Source of the DNA: Candidatus Abyssobacteria bacterium SURF_17
GTDB lineage: Bacteria; Abyssobacteria; SURF-5
Assembly: GCA_003598055.1 (NCBI GenBank)
Contig: QZKI01000065.1
Location: 1 to 64,000 of the forward strand
DNA: 64,000 bases
Direction: 5' to 3'
Positions within the stretch are counted from its first letter, which is position 1, and every line of letters starts with the position of its first letter. Shown here piece by piece: positions 1-9,295 of this stretch. The notes under the pieces were generated by a model. It made no database searches and was not told where the DNA came from. It saw nothing but the letters and a program-made list of their open reading frames with translations. A program made the translations under genes and the position numbers.

Positions 1-28
1 TCTCATTGGTAGCACTGAAGATGCAAAC

Positions 29-57
29 AGAGATTGCTTCGCTGCGCTCGCAATGAC
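29..57. repeat. dispersed-type intergenic repeat
   Basis: The segment from AGAGATTGC to CGCAATGAC has arms ATTGC (33-37) and GCAAT (50-54) around a GC-rich middle and can fold as a hairpin. A partial copy (CTGCTCGCAATGACT) lies near 105-120. I recall very similar elements scattered through intergenic regions of many unrelated bacterial genomes; that is general memory, not a search. No gene is visible in the first 249 bases. Confidence 0.4.
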
Positions 58-249
58 AAATGGACGTTTCTTTCACACACAACCCCGCCGCGGGTGGGGG
101 TCGGCTGCTCGCAATGACTGTATGGAATACACGTCACGCGGCAGGAATAATATCACATCGGGAATGCGGGGAAAAGGAGAATCTCTCAAATTAGGGCAAC
201 GGCAGCGAGACACAGAGGAGCGCGGGTGGTGAAAATACCTGTGCGGGAC

Positions 250-1161
250 CTAATCCAGGATATGCCGGTAGGGGTTGACAAGCTTCCCGTTCAGCCGAAC
301 TTCATAATGTAAATGCGGGCCAGTGCTTCGGCCGCTGCTGCCGACAAGGGATATTACGTCACCGCGGGTGACATGGTCGCCCTTCTTCTTGAGCAGTTTG
401 TCATTGTGGCCGTAAATGGTGCGATAGCCGTACTCATGACGCAATTCGACGGTGCGTCCGAGCCCTTCGCGCCAGCCGGAGAAGATGACCACACCATCAG
501 CGGGCGCCATTACGGGAGTCCTTCGAGGAGCAACTAGGTCAATCCCTTCATGAAATCTTCTCTTTCCGTTTATAGGGTCGGTTCGGTAGCCAAATCCAGA
601 CGAAATCCACGCGTCCTGAGAGGCTATCGGGTTTATCGAGGGAACGCATGCAAGGCGGTCCTCCTCTTTCTCGAAGTATTCCAGGAGTTCCGTGAAACTG
701 GTTTGTGTTGCAATGAGCGCTTCAAGCAAACCTCTGTTTTCGGGAAGATTTGGGCCGGAAGAAGTTGGGATGGAGCAATACTCGAACGTATCCGAGAAAG
801 CAACTGGACTGGGCTCAGGGCCGCCTTGCCCGCCTGCATTAGCCTTGTTCTCCGGCGCTTGACGCGGCCTAAGTCCGGCTATGGCTCGAAGCTTGTCTTC
901 AAGAACAATTAGCTTGCCAAATTCCACTTTGAGCGTATCGAGTTCCTGAGATCGCTGATTTACCTCGAGCTGCAAGCGTTCAATACGGGCTGTCTTTTCG
1001 TGTTTCCATATGTATAGCCACACACTGGAAATTATCACACAGGCTAGGATGACTAAGGAGAATGCTCCTGCACCCGCCCTCAGCACTTTGCCGTTGACAC
1101 TGAGGTCGATTATTTTCCCGGAACTGTTGGGAATGATGAGAACTGTCCACTTTTTCGACAC
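250..1161 (-). CDS. M23 family (LytM-type) metallopeptidase, membrane-anchored
   Basis: Predicted envelope peptidase or amidase activator acting on peptidoglycan, 303 residues. One membrane segment lies at about residues 32-52, followed by a heptad-like coiled coil (about 55-90), a low-complexity linker and a C-terminal M23 domain (about 185-300). The zinc-site motifs are visible: FHEGIDL (H-x3-D) and the HLHYEV motif. This layout (TM, coiled coil, M23) is that of NlpD/EnvC/MepM-like proteins in division or cell-shape control. The GTG start is preceded by GAGGGGGAG. It is transcribed alone, away from the methyltransferase. Whether it still cleaves or only regulates amidases cannot be told from sequence alone. 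Confidence 0.9.
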   Translation of the reverse strand: MSKKWTVLIIPNSSGKIIDLSVNGKVLRAGAGAFSLVILACVIISSVWLYIWKHEKTARIERLQLEVNQRSQELDTLKVEFGKLIVLEDKLRAIAGLRPRQAPENKANAGGQGGPEPSPVAFSDTFEYCSIPTSSGPNLPENRGLLEALIATQTSFTELLEYFEKEEDRLACVPSINPIASQDAWISSGFGYRTDPINGKRRFHEGIDLVAPRRTPVMAPADGVVIFSGWREGLGRTVELRHEYGYRTIYGHNDKLLKKKGDHVTRGDVISLVGSSGRSTGPHLHYEVRLNGKLVNPYRHILD

Positions 1162-1380
1162 GTGGCTCCCCCTCGACCCAGCCTAGATTTCTTGCAGGCG
1201 AACCCGGCACAAATAAGCAAAAAGCACATATCATGCCATCGAATATGATGAAATGGAAAAACATGTAAGATATTGGCATAACATTAGTTAGAACATAGAA
1301 GGTGAGATTTGCTGCGGTTGTCGAAGCGTGGGAGAAAGTTCAAAATTGTAATTTCTGAACAAATTCTGATGCCAGCCCGG

Positions 1381-2166
1381 TTATTTCCGGCAGACAGCAA
1401 ACAAATCGAGACAACCGCTGAAATCGCCAAGGCGAAAGATGAAGTTTTCGTGTGTGATGGTGTCACACAGGCCGGGGTCTTTGCGTTTCAGGCTCATTCT
1501 CATCATGCGACTGATGATGTCAAAGAGTGTTTGTCGCAGTGGTCGCGGCAGGTGAGAGGACAGATTGAATACATCAAGGGAGAGGAAACTCCGTGCCCAA
1601 CTCCGGTTGCTCTTCCAGTATTCAGCAAACAGTTCGTCGCCGAATACTCCATAGAGGTCAACTGTTTTGAAATGATTAGTCAACAGCTTTTCGAATTCCC
1701 TCGGAGAGTATTCGGAGAGATGGTAGGGATTGTTTGTTATTATCTCATCCTTGTTCACGGTAGCCAGGAGCGCAATGCCGTCTTTACAGAGGACCCGATG
1801 TATTTCATCGATGAGCTTGTTGGGCTCAGCGAGATGTTCGAGCATTTGGAAGCAGACCACAACCTCAAAGGTGGAATCCGGAAAACCGATCGGGGGCACT
1901 TCCATAAGCAGAAATTGAACGCTAACGCTTTCGCACCTCTTGCGGGCAACCTCAAGGGCCACGCGTGAATAGTCAAGCGCCGTCACCGACGCTGCCCTTG
2001 TTGCCAAGAGGAAGGTCCCTAATCCTTCACCACATCCCACCTCCAGAAGTCGTCTTCCGGCGGCATATTCGAGAGCGCGGTGGTAGGCTGCTAATTGCCG
2101 TTCGCGTATGGGTCTTTCCGCGGGATTGTCAACGGCTGTCCTCTCGGCTGAAAGAAACGCGGACAC
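1381..2166 (-). CDS. SAM-dependent methyltransferase, class I
   Basis: A 261-residue class I methyltransferase (Methyltransf_11/25 type). Motif I is LLEVGCGEGLGTFLL (about residues 38-53), the acidic end of strand beta-2 is TALDYS, and the post-motif segment FEVVVCFQMLEHL carries the usual Glu-His pair. The C-terminal third has no known domain that I recognise and may bind the substrate. Substrate unknown; small-molecule, quinone or lipid methylation are all possible. It ends about 220 bases before the M23 gene start and is probably monocistronic. Confidence 0.85.
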   Translation of the reverse strand: MSAFLSAERTAVDNPAERPIRERQLAAYHRALEYAAGRRLLEVGCGEGLGTFLLATRAASVTALDYSRVALEVARKRCESVSVQFLLMEVPPIGFPDSTFEVVVCFQMLEHLAEPNKLIDEIHRVLCKDGIALLATVNKDEIITNNPYHLSEYSPREFEKLLTNHFKTVDLYGVFGDELFAEYWKSNRSWARSFLSLDVFNLSSHLPRPLRQTLFDIISRMMRMSLKRKDPGLCDTITHENFIFRLGDFSGCLDLFAVCRK

Positions 2167-2365
2167 CGGGATATTCCGTCCTTTCCGTACTCACACTACA
2201 TCGATTGCCAATAGTATAATGGTGTGATACTGCGGCGTCAAACGACACGCGCCGTCGGTGAAAGTAGTTTGGCGGCGCCTCGAACCTGTGCTAGAATAAG
2301 TCGAACGAATAATTCGTCTCTTATTCAGGTAACCATCCTTAGTGGCGAGAGAAGGGAGTGGCACA

Positions 2366-3487
2366 TTGAGCAGCATCGTCTATTTCGCGGATATGCGTAC
2401 GAAGAAAGGAGCCAGTCTACCGGAAAAGTTGGAGGTCATGTTCAAGGAACTTGCGGTATTCCGAAACATCAAGAAGGATGAACTTACCGCAATTACCCTG
2501 CATTTCGGTGAGCGTGGCACTACGGGATTTGTGCGGCCGCTCTACATTAGGCGAATCGTGAATCTTGTGCGGGAGGCCGGAGGGAAACCGTTTCTGACGG
2601 ATGCGAACACCCTCTATCGAGGGCTTCGCTCGAACGCAGTGGACCACATGAGCCTTGCAATGGAGCATGGATTCAGCTACGCCAGCGTCAGTGCCCCCGT
2701 TATCATTGCCGACGGGCTTCGCGGCAAGGACTACGTCCAGGTCGAAGTAAACGGAAAGTATTTCAAGAAAGTCAAGATAGCCTCGGCGGCGCATCATGCC
2801 GACTCGCTGATTTCGGTGGCCCACGTGAAGGGCCATGTTCTCTTCGGGTTCGGAGGAGCGATCAAGAACATCGGCATGGGACTGGGTGCGCGAAGCGGCA
2901 AGCAAATGATGCACGCCGACCTTAAGCCTGAGATAATTCCGGAGAAATGCATCGGCTGCGGCATGTGCGTCGAATGGTGTCCGACCGGATCACTCGCGCT
3001 TGCCAAACTGGGCGGACGTGACAAGCCGCTGTCGGTTCTCAATCCAGCCACGTGCATTGGCTGCGGTGAGTGCGTGGTCACGTGCCCGAACGAAGCCATC
3101 AAAATAAGCTGGAGCGGCGCGCCGCAAGCAGTGCAGGAGAAGACCGTGGAATTCGCATCGGCTATAATCAGACAAAAACCCCACAAGGTGGGCGCAATCA
3201 ATTTCCTGATGAATATATCGCCGGACTGCGACTGTTTTTCGCATACCGATGCATCGATTGTGGCCGATATTGGAGTGCTCGCCTCTGACGACATCGTGGC
3301 GGTCGATCGGGCGTCTGTGGACCTTGTGAATCAAAGTCCAGCGCTTCAGAATACCGCCCTTACGCCGGGCAAAGTGGCTGATTCCGACAAGTTCGGGGCA
3401 ATTCACAACGTCGATTGGTCGTACCAATTGACGTATGCCGAACAAATAGGGTTAGGTAGTACCAAGTACGAATTGAGGAGGATTTAG
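2366..3487 (+). CDS. DUF362 family protein with two 4Fe-4S motifs
   Basis: About 373 residues. The N-terminal two thirds is a DUF362 domain, and the middle carries a bacterial ferredoxin-type 2x[4Fe-4S] module: CIGCGMCVEWCP and CIGCGECVVTCP. The final third continues DUF362-like sequence with further cysteines (PDCDCF). I chose the TTG at 2366 because AGGGAG lies seven bases upstream; an in-frame GTG at 2342 is possible. The family is widespread in anaerobes, and its function (electron transfer or a redox enzyme subunit) is not established. A GAGGAGG Shine-Dalgarno at its 3' end serves a 13-codon reading frame right after the stop. Confidence 0.85.
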   Translation: MSSIVYFADMRTKKGASLPEKLEVMFKELAVFRNIKKDELTAITLHFGERGTTGFVRPLYIRRIVNLVREAGGKPFLTDANTLYRGLRSNAVDHMSLAMEHGFSYASVSAPVIIADGLRGKDYVQVEVNGKYFKKVKIASAAHHADSLISVAHVKGHVLFGFGGAIKNIGMGLGARSGKQMMHADLKPEIIPEKCIGCGMCVEWCPTGSLALAKLGGRDKPLSVLNPATCIGCGECVVTCPNEAIKISWSGAPQAVQEKTVEFASAIIRQKPHKVGAINFLMNISPDCDCFSHTDASIVADIGVLASDDIVAVDRASVDLVNQSPALQNTALTPGKVADSDKFGAIHNVDWSYQLTYAEQIGLGSTKYELRRI

Positions 3488-3664
3488 ATGTTGTATGACG
3501 CCGCAGTGAACGCAAAGGGTTCTGAGTTTTAGGGAATTGTTTCTGGCGGCGGGACGGCCACGTTACTGAAGAAGGGTAAGGCACACGTCAGGAGCGACCC
3601 CTTTCGTTGCTGCCGACGAGACAACAGTCGCAGGTCGCGCACTGTGGCGATTTATTTTGGCACA

Positions 3665-3673
3665 TGGTATACT
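3665..3673 (+). promoter_or_regulatory. extended -10 promoter
   Basis: TGGTATACT is an extended -10 element; a weak TGGCGA lies 17 bases upstream of TATACT. The expected start is near 3680, about 40 bases before the GTG of the next gene, which has an AAGGAGG ribosome site. Confidence 0.5.
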
Positions 3674-3720
3674 TTTGGAAGGATTGTGTCCCCTTGATTT
3701 CTTTGACAAGGAGGTCTGCT

Positions 3721-4524
3721 GTGAGAAAGCTCATTATATTAATGATGGTGTTTTTCATCCTGCCTTCTCTGTCGCTCGCAGACGTCGTGGTTTTCAAGAC
3801 GGGTGCTGCCAGGAAAGGCGTTATCGTCGCGGAAACCGATACAACCGTGAAGCTGCGAACAAAGGACGGGGTTATCGGCACATCTCGCAGCAATATCGAG
3901 AAGATTGAGTATGCAACGGCCGAGGAGAATGAGGAACTTATCCGGAAGTGGGATGAAGAGAAGAAACAACAAGAAGAAGAGCGGAAAAACAGGCGCCAAG
4001 AGCTCGAGAAATTCGAGAACGAACAGCGGGCCAAAGGGCTCGTGAAAATTGGAGATGAATGGGTGTCCCCGGCCGAGGCGGAAAAGAGGCGACAAGAAGG
4101 GATTCGCCAACAGATTGAGGCTGCGCCACCCAAGTCCACGGGTGCTGAGGCAGATACGCAGGCATCGACCGAAGAGGAAGGTCTGCCCGAATTTTTTCAG
4201 AATCTGAACGAAGAAGAAAAGCAACAATTTATCGAGAACAGACAAAGAATGGAAAAAATTGAGGTGAGCGATGTGCGCCTTGACTCAGTCGGCGGCGCCA
4301 CGGTGGTGAAGGGCACGATAGCAAACAAGGGTGATATTGCTGTTCGTCGCGTGGAATTTGAGATCATCGGCTACAATGAAGCGGATGAGGTCATACTCTC
4401 GGATAGGGGAAGAGCGGGCAACCTGGAGCCGGGTGACGCGACGTCATTATATGTTCCCGTCCGGGTGGAAAGCGAGCTTGTAAAACGAACCGAGGTTCGC
4501 ATCCTCGATGTCTCCTTCCGCTGA
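3721..4524 (+). CDS. exported protein with coiled coil and FxLYD-like domain
   Basis: A 267-residue protein with a signal peptide (MRKLIILMMVFFILPSLSLA). A small beta-rich segment follows (about 20-60, resembling SH3-like or LSm-like 'VVFKTG..KG.IV' repeats), then a charged Glu/Lys/Arg-rich helix (about 70-125), a Pro/Ala linker, and a C-terminal beta domain (about 175-265) with the pattern of FxLYD domains (VVKGTIANKGD, EFEIIGYN). The GTG start follows AAGGAGG. It is probably periplasmic or surface-exposed. No enzyme motif is seen and the specific function is unknown. Confidence 0.75.
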   Translation: MRKLIILMMVFFILPSLSLADVVVFKTGAARKGVIVAETDTTVKLRTKDGVIGTSRSNIEKIEYATAEENEELIRKWDEEKKQQEEERKNRRQELEKFENEQRAKGLVKIGDEWVSPAEAEKRRQEGIRQQIEAAPPKSTGAEADTQASTEEEGLPEFFQNLNEEEKQQFIENRQRMEKIEVSDVRLDSVGGATVVKGTIANKGDIAVRRVEFEIIGYNEADEVILSDRGRAGNLEPGDATSLYVPVRVESELVKRTEVRILDVSFR

Positions 4525-4640
4525 GCTAGGAAGAAGCACACTTGCTTGTGTCAACTGTCTCGGTTCTATCGTTTCGGCGTTAGTTGGGTAACAGGGAGGG
4601 GAGATGCAATCCACACTCTGGGGCAAGGGGAACAACAGCA

Positions 4641-5570
4641 ATGGGGCTCATCTATAAGAACATAACCGAGACCATCGGCAATACTCCGCTCGTCCGGCTG
4701 AACGGCCTGACCAAGGACATCAACGCCACTGTGGTTGCGAAGCTTGAGTCGTTCAACCCTCTCGGAAGCGTGAAGGATCGTATTGGCGTGAGCATGATCA
4801 ATGCTGCGGAAGCACAAGGGCTTATCAACAAAGACACAACGATCATAGAGCCGACAAGCGGTAATACGGGAATCGCCCTGGCGTTTGTCGCCGCGGCCCG
4901 AGGATATCGGTTGATCTTGACCATGCCAGAAACGATGAGTGTCGAGAGAAGGACTCTCTTGAAACTTCTGGGAGCGGAACTTGTGCTCACACCCGGTTCT
5001 GCAGGAATGAAAGGTGCTGTTGCAAGGGCGGAAGAACTGGCAGGAGAACTCAAAAACTCCTTCATACCGCAGCAATTCAACAATCCGGCAAATCCAGCAA
5101 TTCACCGTGAGACCACGGCACTTGAGGTATGGAACGATACTGATGGCCGGGTGGACGTGTTCGTTGCGGGTGTCGGGACGGGGGGCACGATAGCAGGCGT
5201 GGGCGAAGTGCTTAAGCAGAAGAAGCCCGCCGTCCGTATTATAGCGGTTGAGCCGAAGGACTCGCCTGTCCTGTCAGGCGGCAAACCCGGTCCTCACAAA
5301 ATTCAGGGAATCGGCGCAGGCTTTATCCCGAATGTGTTCAGGCGGGAGTTTGTTGATGAGATAGTGCAAGTCGCCAATGATGACGCGATTCGAACTGCCC
5401 AACGTCTCGCAAGAGAGGAAGGCATTCTCTCCGGAATTTCTTCCGGAGCGGCATGCTGGGCTGCGCTCGAGGTGGCTCGCAGGCCGGCAAATGCAGAAAA
5501 ACTCATCGTCGTTGTTCTTCCCGATACAGGTGAACGGTATTTATCCACCGACCTCGTTGAACGAGCTTGA
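4641..5570 (+). CDS. cysK: cysteine synthase A (O-acetylserine sulfhydrylase)
   Basis: Makes L-cysteine from O-acetylserine and sulfide using pyridoxal phosphate. It has 310 residues, the usual family length. The start motif [10 protein letters not shown], the PLP lysine context ([11 protein letters not shown]), the substrate loop TSGNTGIAL, the phosphate-binding [15 protein letters not shown] and the C-terminal GISSGAA are all present. The ATG is preceded by AAGGGGA. It stands alone between the FxLYD-like gene and two small leftward membrane genes. CysM or cystathionine beta-synthase-like activity cannot be excluded, but the motifs fit CysK best. Confidence 0.93.
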   Translation: MGLIYKNITETIGNTPLVRLNGLTKDINATVVAKLESFNPLGSVKDRIGVSMINAAEAQGLINKDTTIIEPTSGNTGIALAFVAAARGYRLILTMPETMSVERRTLLKLLGAELVLTPGSAGMKGAVARAEELAGELKNSFIPQQFNNPANPAIHRETTALEVWNDTDGRVDVFVAGVGTGGTIAGVGEVLKQKKPAVRIIAVEPKDSPVLSGGKPGPHKIQGIGAGFIPNVFRREFVDEIVQVANDDAIRTAQRLAREEGILSGISSGAACWAALEVARRPANAEKLIVVVLPDTGERYLSTDLVERA

Positions 5571-5680
5571 TGCATCGCCAAGCCATACCCAGACCATGTT
5601 TCCTGAGCGTCACGTAACGGCCTTGAATACGCAATGCAGCTCGGACAGATGCGCCGGGCATGAACGGCAGCGTGACCGGG

Positions 5681-6004
5681 CTACGGGGTTGACTGATTGG
5701 TCAATTGTTGATGCGTTGAATCCCGCTGATACTCGTCCGAAGCTCCAGGATGGTCGTGCAGCACCGTGGAGACCGGCGTGGCCGGCTTACTCGGCGGGGT
5801 TGTGGTGATAGGCCCCGAATTACCGTGTTCGTGAGCACGGGCGATCAGCGAGGCGGTGATAATCAGCGCGGCAACGAGAAGAAGACCAGCGAAGGCAAGG
5901 ATGCCGGCTAGGTTCTCCATTTCCCGTACGCCGTCCGGCTTTGTTCCCAGATGCTTGCGTTCTTCCGGAGTCAGACCGAAGCGGTTGTCTTCCAAGTGCC
6001 GCAC
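5681..6004 (-). CDS. small single-span membrane protein
   Basis: A 107-residue hypothetical protein from a GTG start just after a GGGGGA ribosome site. One hydrophobic segment (about residues 34-56, ILAFAGLLLVAALIITASLI) follows a charged N-terminus, and the C-terminal half is Thr/Pro/His-rich and hydrophilic. An alternative start is the internal ATG at MENLAG. It begins 13 bases after the stop of a 35-residue membrane peptide, so the two are probably co-transcribed. No family recognised. Confidence 0.5.
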   Translation of the reverse strand: MRHLEDNRFGLTPEERKHLGTKPDGVREMENLAGILAFAGLLLVAALIITASLIARAHEHGNSGPITTTPPSKPATPVSTVLHDHPGASDEYQRDSTHQQLTNQSTP

Positions 6005-6017
6005 TCCCCCGGGAGGT

Positions 6018-6125
6018 TCATCGCTTTCGAAGAATCTCCATAATGGTCAAGACCACATAGGTAGTCCCACCCACAACAAGTGCAACGATAAGGATGAGGG
6101 CAAGTCGCGTGAGAAACGTATTCAT
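6018..6125 (-). CDS. 35-residue single-span membrane peptide
   Basis: An ATG-started frame encodes MNTFLTRLALILIVALVVGG and continues to end in MEILRKR: one membrane helix with positive charges at both ends. It lies directly upstream of the 107-residue membrane protein and on the same strand. No strong ribosome site is visible. Small subunits of this kind occur in respiratory and transport complexes, but nothing here identifies a partner. Confidence 0.45.
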   Translation of the reverse strand: MNTFLTRLALILIVALVVGGTTYVVLTIMEILRKR

Positions 6126-6391
6126 CCATCAAGCAGTGAAGGGAGGCCCGTGCTCTCCAATTGGCTCCGTGCGTTGCGCAATAATCCTAAGATGCGTTTG
6201 GAGTCTAGCACATCCCTCGGGGATTTGCAATTTCTCTTGCATTATGTCGGCCTGATCGGTAAAATTCTCAATGGACGATGGCTCCGCGGCCCGGGAGAGT
6301 CGGGCCGTGACTACGCGGCGTGAACCATGAGGCGGGGCAAATCGCATTGAGATCTTACACCCGGGCACAAGTAAGGAGGAGAATAAACAGG

Positions 6392-6928
6392 TTGAGATAT
6401 ACGAAATTTGCAGTGGTTTGGTTGATGGCCGGCATGCTTGTGTGCCTCAGTGGATTTGAGATGCCGAGCTTCGCCGACGACTCTCCGAGGATACCGGATG
6501 ACGCGACCGCGCGCACGCTGGACGGCAAGACAGTGAGCATTGCGGACCACAGAGGCAAACTTGTTTTTCTGAACATCTGGAAGACTGATTGCATTGCTTG
6601 TCTTCATGAGATACCGATTCTCAACAGGGTCCAAAAGGAATACGCTTCGGCGAACTTCACCATTGTCGGGCTTGCCATGGACAAGAAGAAGGACGAGCGA
6701 GTCGCACAGGTTATGAAGGTGGGCAACATTGCGTATCCAGTCTGGCTTGGTGACGGTCAGCCGATCGCCAAGTACGCCGACGTCTGGGCTTATCCCTTTT
6801 TGCTCGCCATTGGGCCCAACGGAGAATTGATCGGCTACATCGAGGGTGCGTTCCCCACATACGAGCATGCTGTCGATGCGATAAAGCGAGCGCGTGAGCT
6901 TCTTGAAAAAAAGGAGTCCTCAAAGTAG
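6392..6928 (+). CDS. TlpA/ResA-like thioredoxin-fold protein
   Basis: About 178 residues from a TTG with AAGGAGG upstream. An N-terminal signal or anchor helix is followed by a thioredoxin fold: LVFLNIWKTDCIACLHEIP holds the CIAC redox motif in the place of the usual CGPC, and the cis-proline region is AYPFLLAIGPNGELI. Such proteins reduce or oxidise disulfides outside the cytoplasm, often for cytochrome c maturation. The next gene along encodes a cytochrome c-like protein behind its own promoter, which supports that role as an inference. Confidence 0.82.
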   Translation: MRYTKFAVVWLMAGMLVCLSGFEMPSFADDSPRIPDDATARTLDGKTVSIADHRGKLVFLNIWKTDCIACLHEIPILNRVQKEYASANFTIVGLAMDKKKDERVAQVMKVGNIAYPVWLGDGQPIAKYADVWAYPFLLAIGPNGELIGYIEGAFPTYEHAVDAIKRARELLEKKESSK

Positions 6929-6952
6929 CCCAAAGTGCTGTCACAAGAGAGC

Positions 6953-6981
6953 TTGACAATCGTTAGCTCATGTGGTAGGAT
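6953..6981 (+). promoter_or_regulatory. sigma-70 type promoter
   Basis: TTGACA (6953-6958) and TAGGAT (6976-6981) are separated by 17 bases. The start would be near 6988, giving a leader of about 200 bases before the cytochrome c-like gene. Confidence 0.6.
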
Positions 6982-7016
6982 AAAGCAAATTTTGAACTTT
7001 TCTTTTCTAATCCGCC

Positions 7017-7048
7017 GGGGGAAATGGGTTGGATGGGGCCGATGTGGG
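7017..7048 (+). other. candidate G-quadruplex in 5' leader
   Basis: Four G-tracts (GGGGG, GGG, GGGG, GGG) are separated by loops of 4, 6 and 7 bases in the transcribed strand of the leader. The same segment can instead pair CCGCC (7012-7016) with GGGCGG (7046-7051). Confidence 0.3.
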
Positions 7049-7188
7049 CGGCTCTACTAGCCAGTGGCTTTCACTGAAAGGACCTCTGCGGACTTTTCTT
7101 TGTGATGCACATCGCGTGGGGCAAGGTATTCTGACAGGCGCAGAATCGATTGGGTTGGTCCGGGCCAAAAAAGGGGAAGGTAAGGGAA

Positions 7189-9252
7189 ATGAATAAGTCC
7201 AGCGGCCTCAGTTTCCGTCTGCAGTTTCTCAGTCCGGCTTGTGCTTTAATTCTTCTTTTCGTCTTGTGCTCCGCGGTTGCTGCGCAGAGTTTCTCTTCCG
7301 GCGGCGACCAGCTTTTCAAAGAGAAATGCGCCATCTGTCATCCACTGGACAGAGCCCTCAATCGGTTTGACCCGACAGAATCATGGGAAAAGGTAGTCGC
7401 GCGACAGCGTTCCAAGGCGCCTTTCTGGATAAGCAGTGATGAGGCCAAGGCGATTACAGCCTATCTGGAGCATAGGGAGAAAGCAGTTTCCGCAGGGAGG
7501 CCCGACTTGCTGCCCGAGGCGATGGCAACGCGACAGAACCTCATCGTCGTCGAGCCGGCGGCGCGCATGCACGAAAGTGTGGCCGAATCACGCTTTGACA
7601 CCGCAAATGGCGCTTTAGCAGCGAATGAACTCTTCTTGAGCGGTGTGCCGTTCTTCGAGAAGATGACTCAGTTGGGAATCCCGACAGACAACGAACTCGT
7701 CAGCATCACGTCGGAAGAATCATATTGGTACTCACGGTATATTCTTTCCGCTATCGCAATGGAATCAGGCATAGGTATTCATTTGCTTCAGTCGCGGCGC
7801 ATCATATTGCAGGCGGAAGAAGAGGCAATCTCGCCCAGAGAGTTCTATGAAAACTTCCTTACGCGAGTCAGAGAGCGGACAGGTCAGAATATGGATGTGC
7901 CGGGGACATTTCCGATTTTCGCGGAATTCGCTTCCGGGGAGCCGGAACTGACCGAACTGCCCGACTTAAATGATTACAACACACTTCGATGGAATCCGCA
8001 GAAGTTTGATAAGACGATAACGCCCGCCGCACTTGGACAAACACTCTACAGCCAGGCATTATGGGCGGAATATTTCTTCGGGTCCAAACACGGTGAGAAT
8101 CTGCTCGGCAACGACGCGCTCGAAGGTTATCTGGGAGCGATTCTTGTCGCCGAAGCCGTAAGCAAAATGCACTTCCTTAGAACGGAGGCGGCCTACGACG
8201 GAAAGGAGCTCGGAGCGGTTAATCCATTCGCTTACGAGGCGAAACTTCTCTACTTCCCGCATCAGTTGCTCGTCGAGCTTTCTTACCCCGAGGGCGCGCC
8301 GCCCGCGCCTGTCTCGTATCAGGTCGTGGATCCGAGCAGCCATCTCTTCGACCAGGCATCTCTTTTGTTGGGAGCAAGCGAGTTCTATCGATTCTCCGAC
8401 CCCAAGGTAGAGGACAACTGGGATGCGGTTTTCGGGTCGCCCGCCGAGGGTGCGCTGTTTCCGCCGGAACCGCATAACGTGGCCAAAGGTTTGACGGGAA
8501 TCGTGCTCAAGAATATGATCGCGATGCACTTTGACCCGATACGCCAGACATTTGTATCGAATTGGGCGAACGGGGAGCGCGGCAAGACGATATCAGCGGT
8601 GGATGCGGGACTCACTCTCGTTGCCCTTGCGAATGCCTATAGCGCATTTCACGATGACGAGGAAATTCGACAGGGTGCGCGAAAGATGCTTGAGCGCCAG
8701 GCGCAGTTCCTCGCTGAATATCTTCAACTCGCTGACGGTGGATTCGTCGAACATTACAACTTGGAGACAAGCGCACACGCAAAAGTCCCGCGCACCCTTG
8801 CCTCACAAGCAATGGCGATACGGGGCCTTATCGCTGCATACCAGGTGACGGAAAATTCTTCTTACATCGAGTCCGCTTTGAGCGTGCTCAATTTCATGAA
8901 TCAGAACCTCTGGTCATCAGCCGCCAGGATGTATCGTTCGGCGGAAGGAACCGAGTTGTCCCGCTATTCTCCGCTGGACATCGGCGCAACGCTTGGCGCA
9001 CTGAGAGAGGCGATACTCCTCAAACAGGACGGAGATGCCATTAAGAAATTCAAGCTCGTTTTCACTACCGCTCTGAAGAACAATGGCATGCAGCTCGCAG
9101 AACTCGAGCCGACGGGTGAAAAGATGGGAAGCGTGGCTGACGTTATGACGCCGGATTCGGACGGCGACGGCGTGCGCAAGCCACAATTCGCGGGCGGCAA
9201 ATTCGGAGTTGCCCCCGTGGTTGCCGGTCAAGTAGAATTTGCAACACCATGA
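7189..9252 (+). CDS. exported cytochrome c-like protein with large helical-repeat domain
   Basis: A 687-residue protein. The signal peptide ends near VAAQSF. One c-type heme site follows (KCAICH, about residues 44-49) in a short cytochrome c-like segment ending with the helix AKAITAYL. The remaining roughly 500 residues are alpha-helical and resemble (alpha/alpha)6-barrel or YyaL/DUF255-like repeats, for instance around residues 480-630. The C-terminus carries a DSDGDG-type calcium-like loop. An ATG start follows TAAGGGAA. Heme attachment outside the membrane fits the preceding TlpA-like gene. The catalytic role of the helical domain is unknown. Confidence 0.7.
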   Translation: MNKSSGLSFRLQFLSPACALILLFVLCSAVAAQSFSSGGDQLFKEKCAICHPLDRALNRFDPTESWEKVVARQRSKAPFWISSDEAKAITAYLEHREKAVSAGRPDLLPEAMATRQNLIVVEPAARMHESVAESRFDTANGALAANELFLSGVPFFEKMTQLGIPTDNELVSITSEESYWYSRYILSAIAMESGIGIHLLQSRRIILQAEEEAISPREFYENFLTRVRERTGQNMDVPGTFPIFAEFASGEPELTELPDLNDYNTLRWNPQKFDKTITPAALGQTLYSQALWAEYFFGSKHGENLLGNDALEGYLGAILVAEAVSKMHFLRTEAAYDGKELGAVNPFAYEAKLLYFPHQLLVELSYPEGAPPAPVSYQVVDPSSHLFDQASLLLGASEFYRFSDPKVEDNWDAVFGSPAEGALFPPEPHNVAKGLTGIVLKNMIAMHFDPIRQTFVSNWANGERGKTISAVDAGLTLVALANAYSAFHDDEEIRQGARKMLERQAQFLAEYLQLADGGFVEHYNLETSAHAKVPRTLASQAMAIRGLIAAYQVTENSSYIESALSVLNFMNQNLWSSAARMYRSAEGTELSRYSPLDIGATLGALREAILLKQDGDAIKKFKLVFTTALKNNGMQLAELEPTGEKMGSVADVMTPDSDGDGVRKPQFAGGKFGVAPVVAGQVEFATP

Positions 9253-9295
9253 GCGGCGGCTCCACGGGTCGGGAGCGGCGAGGAGGAACATCAGG

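Noticed and set aside
1309-1968. Rightward frame of 219 codons
   Set aside because: Antisense to the methyltransferase, which has all class I motifs.
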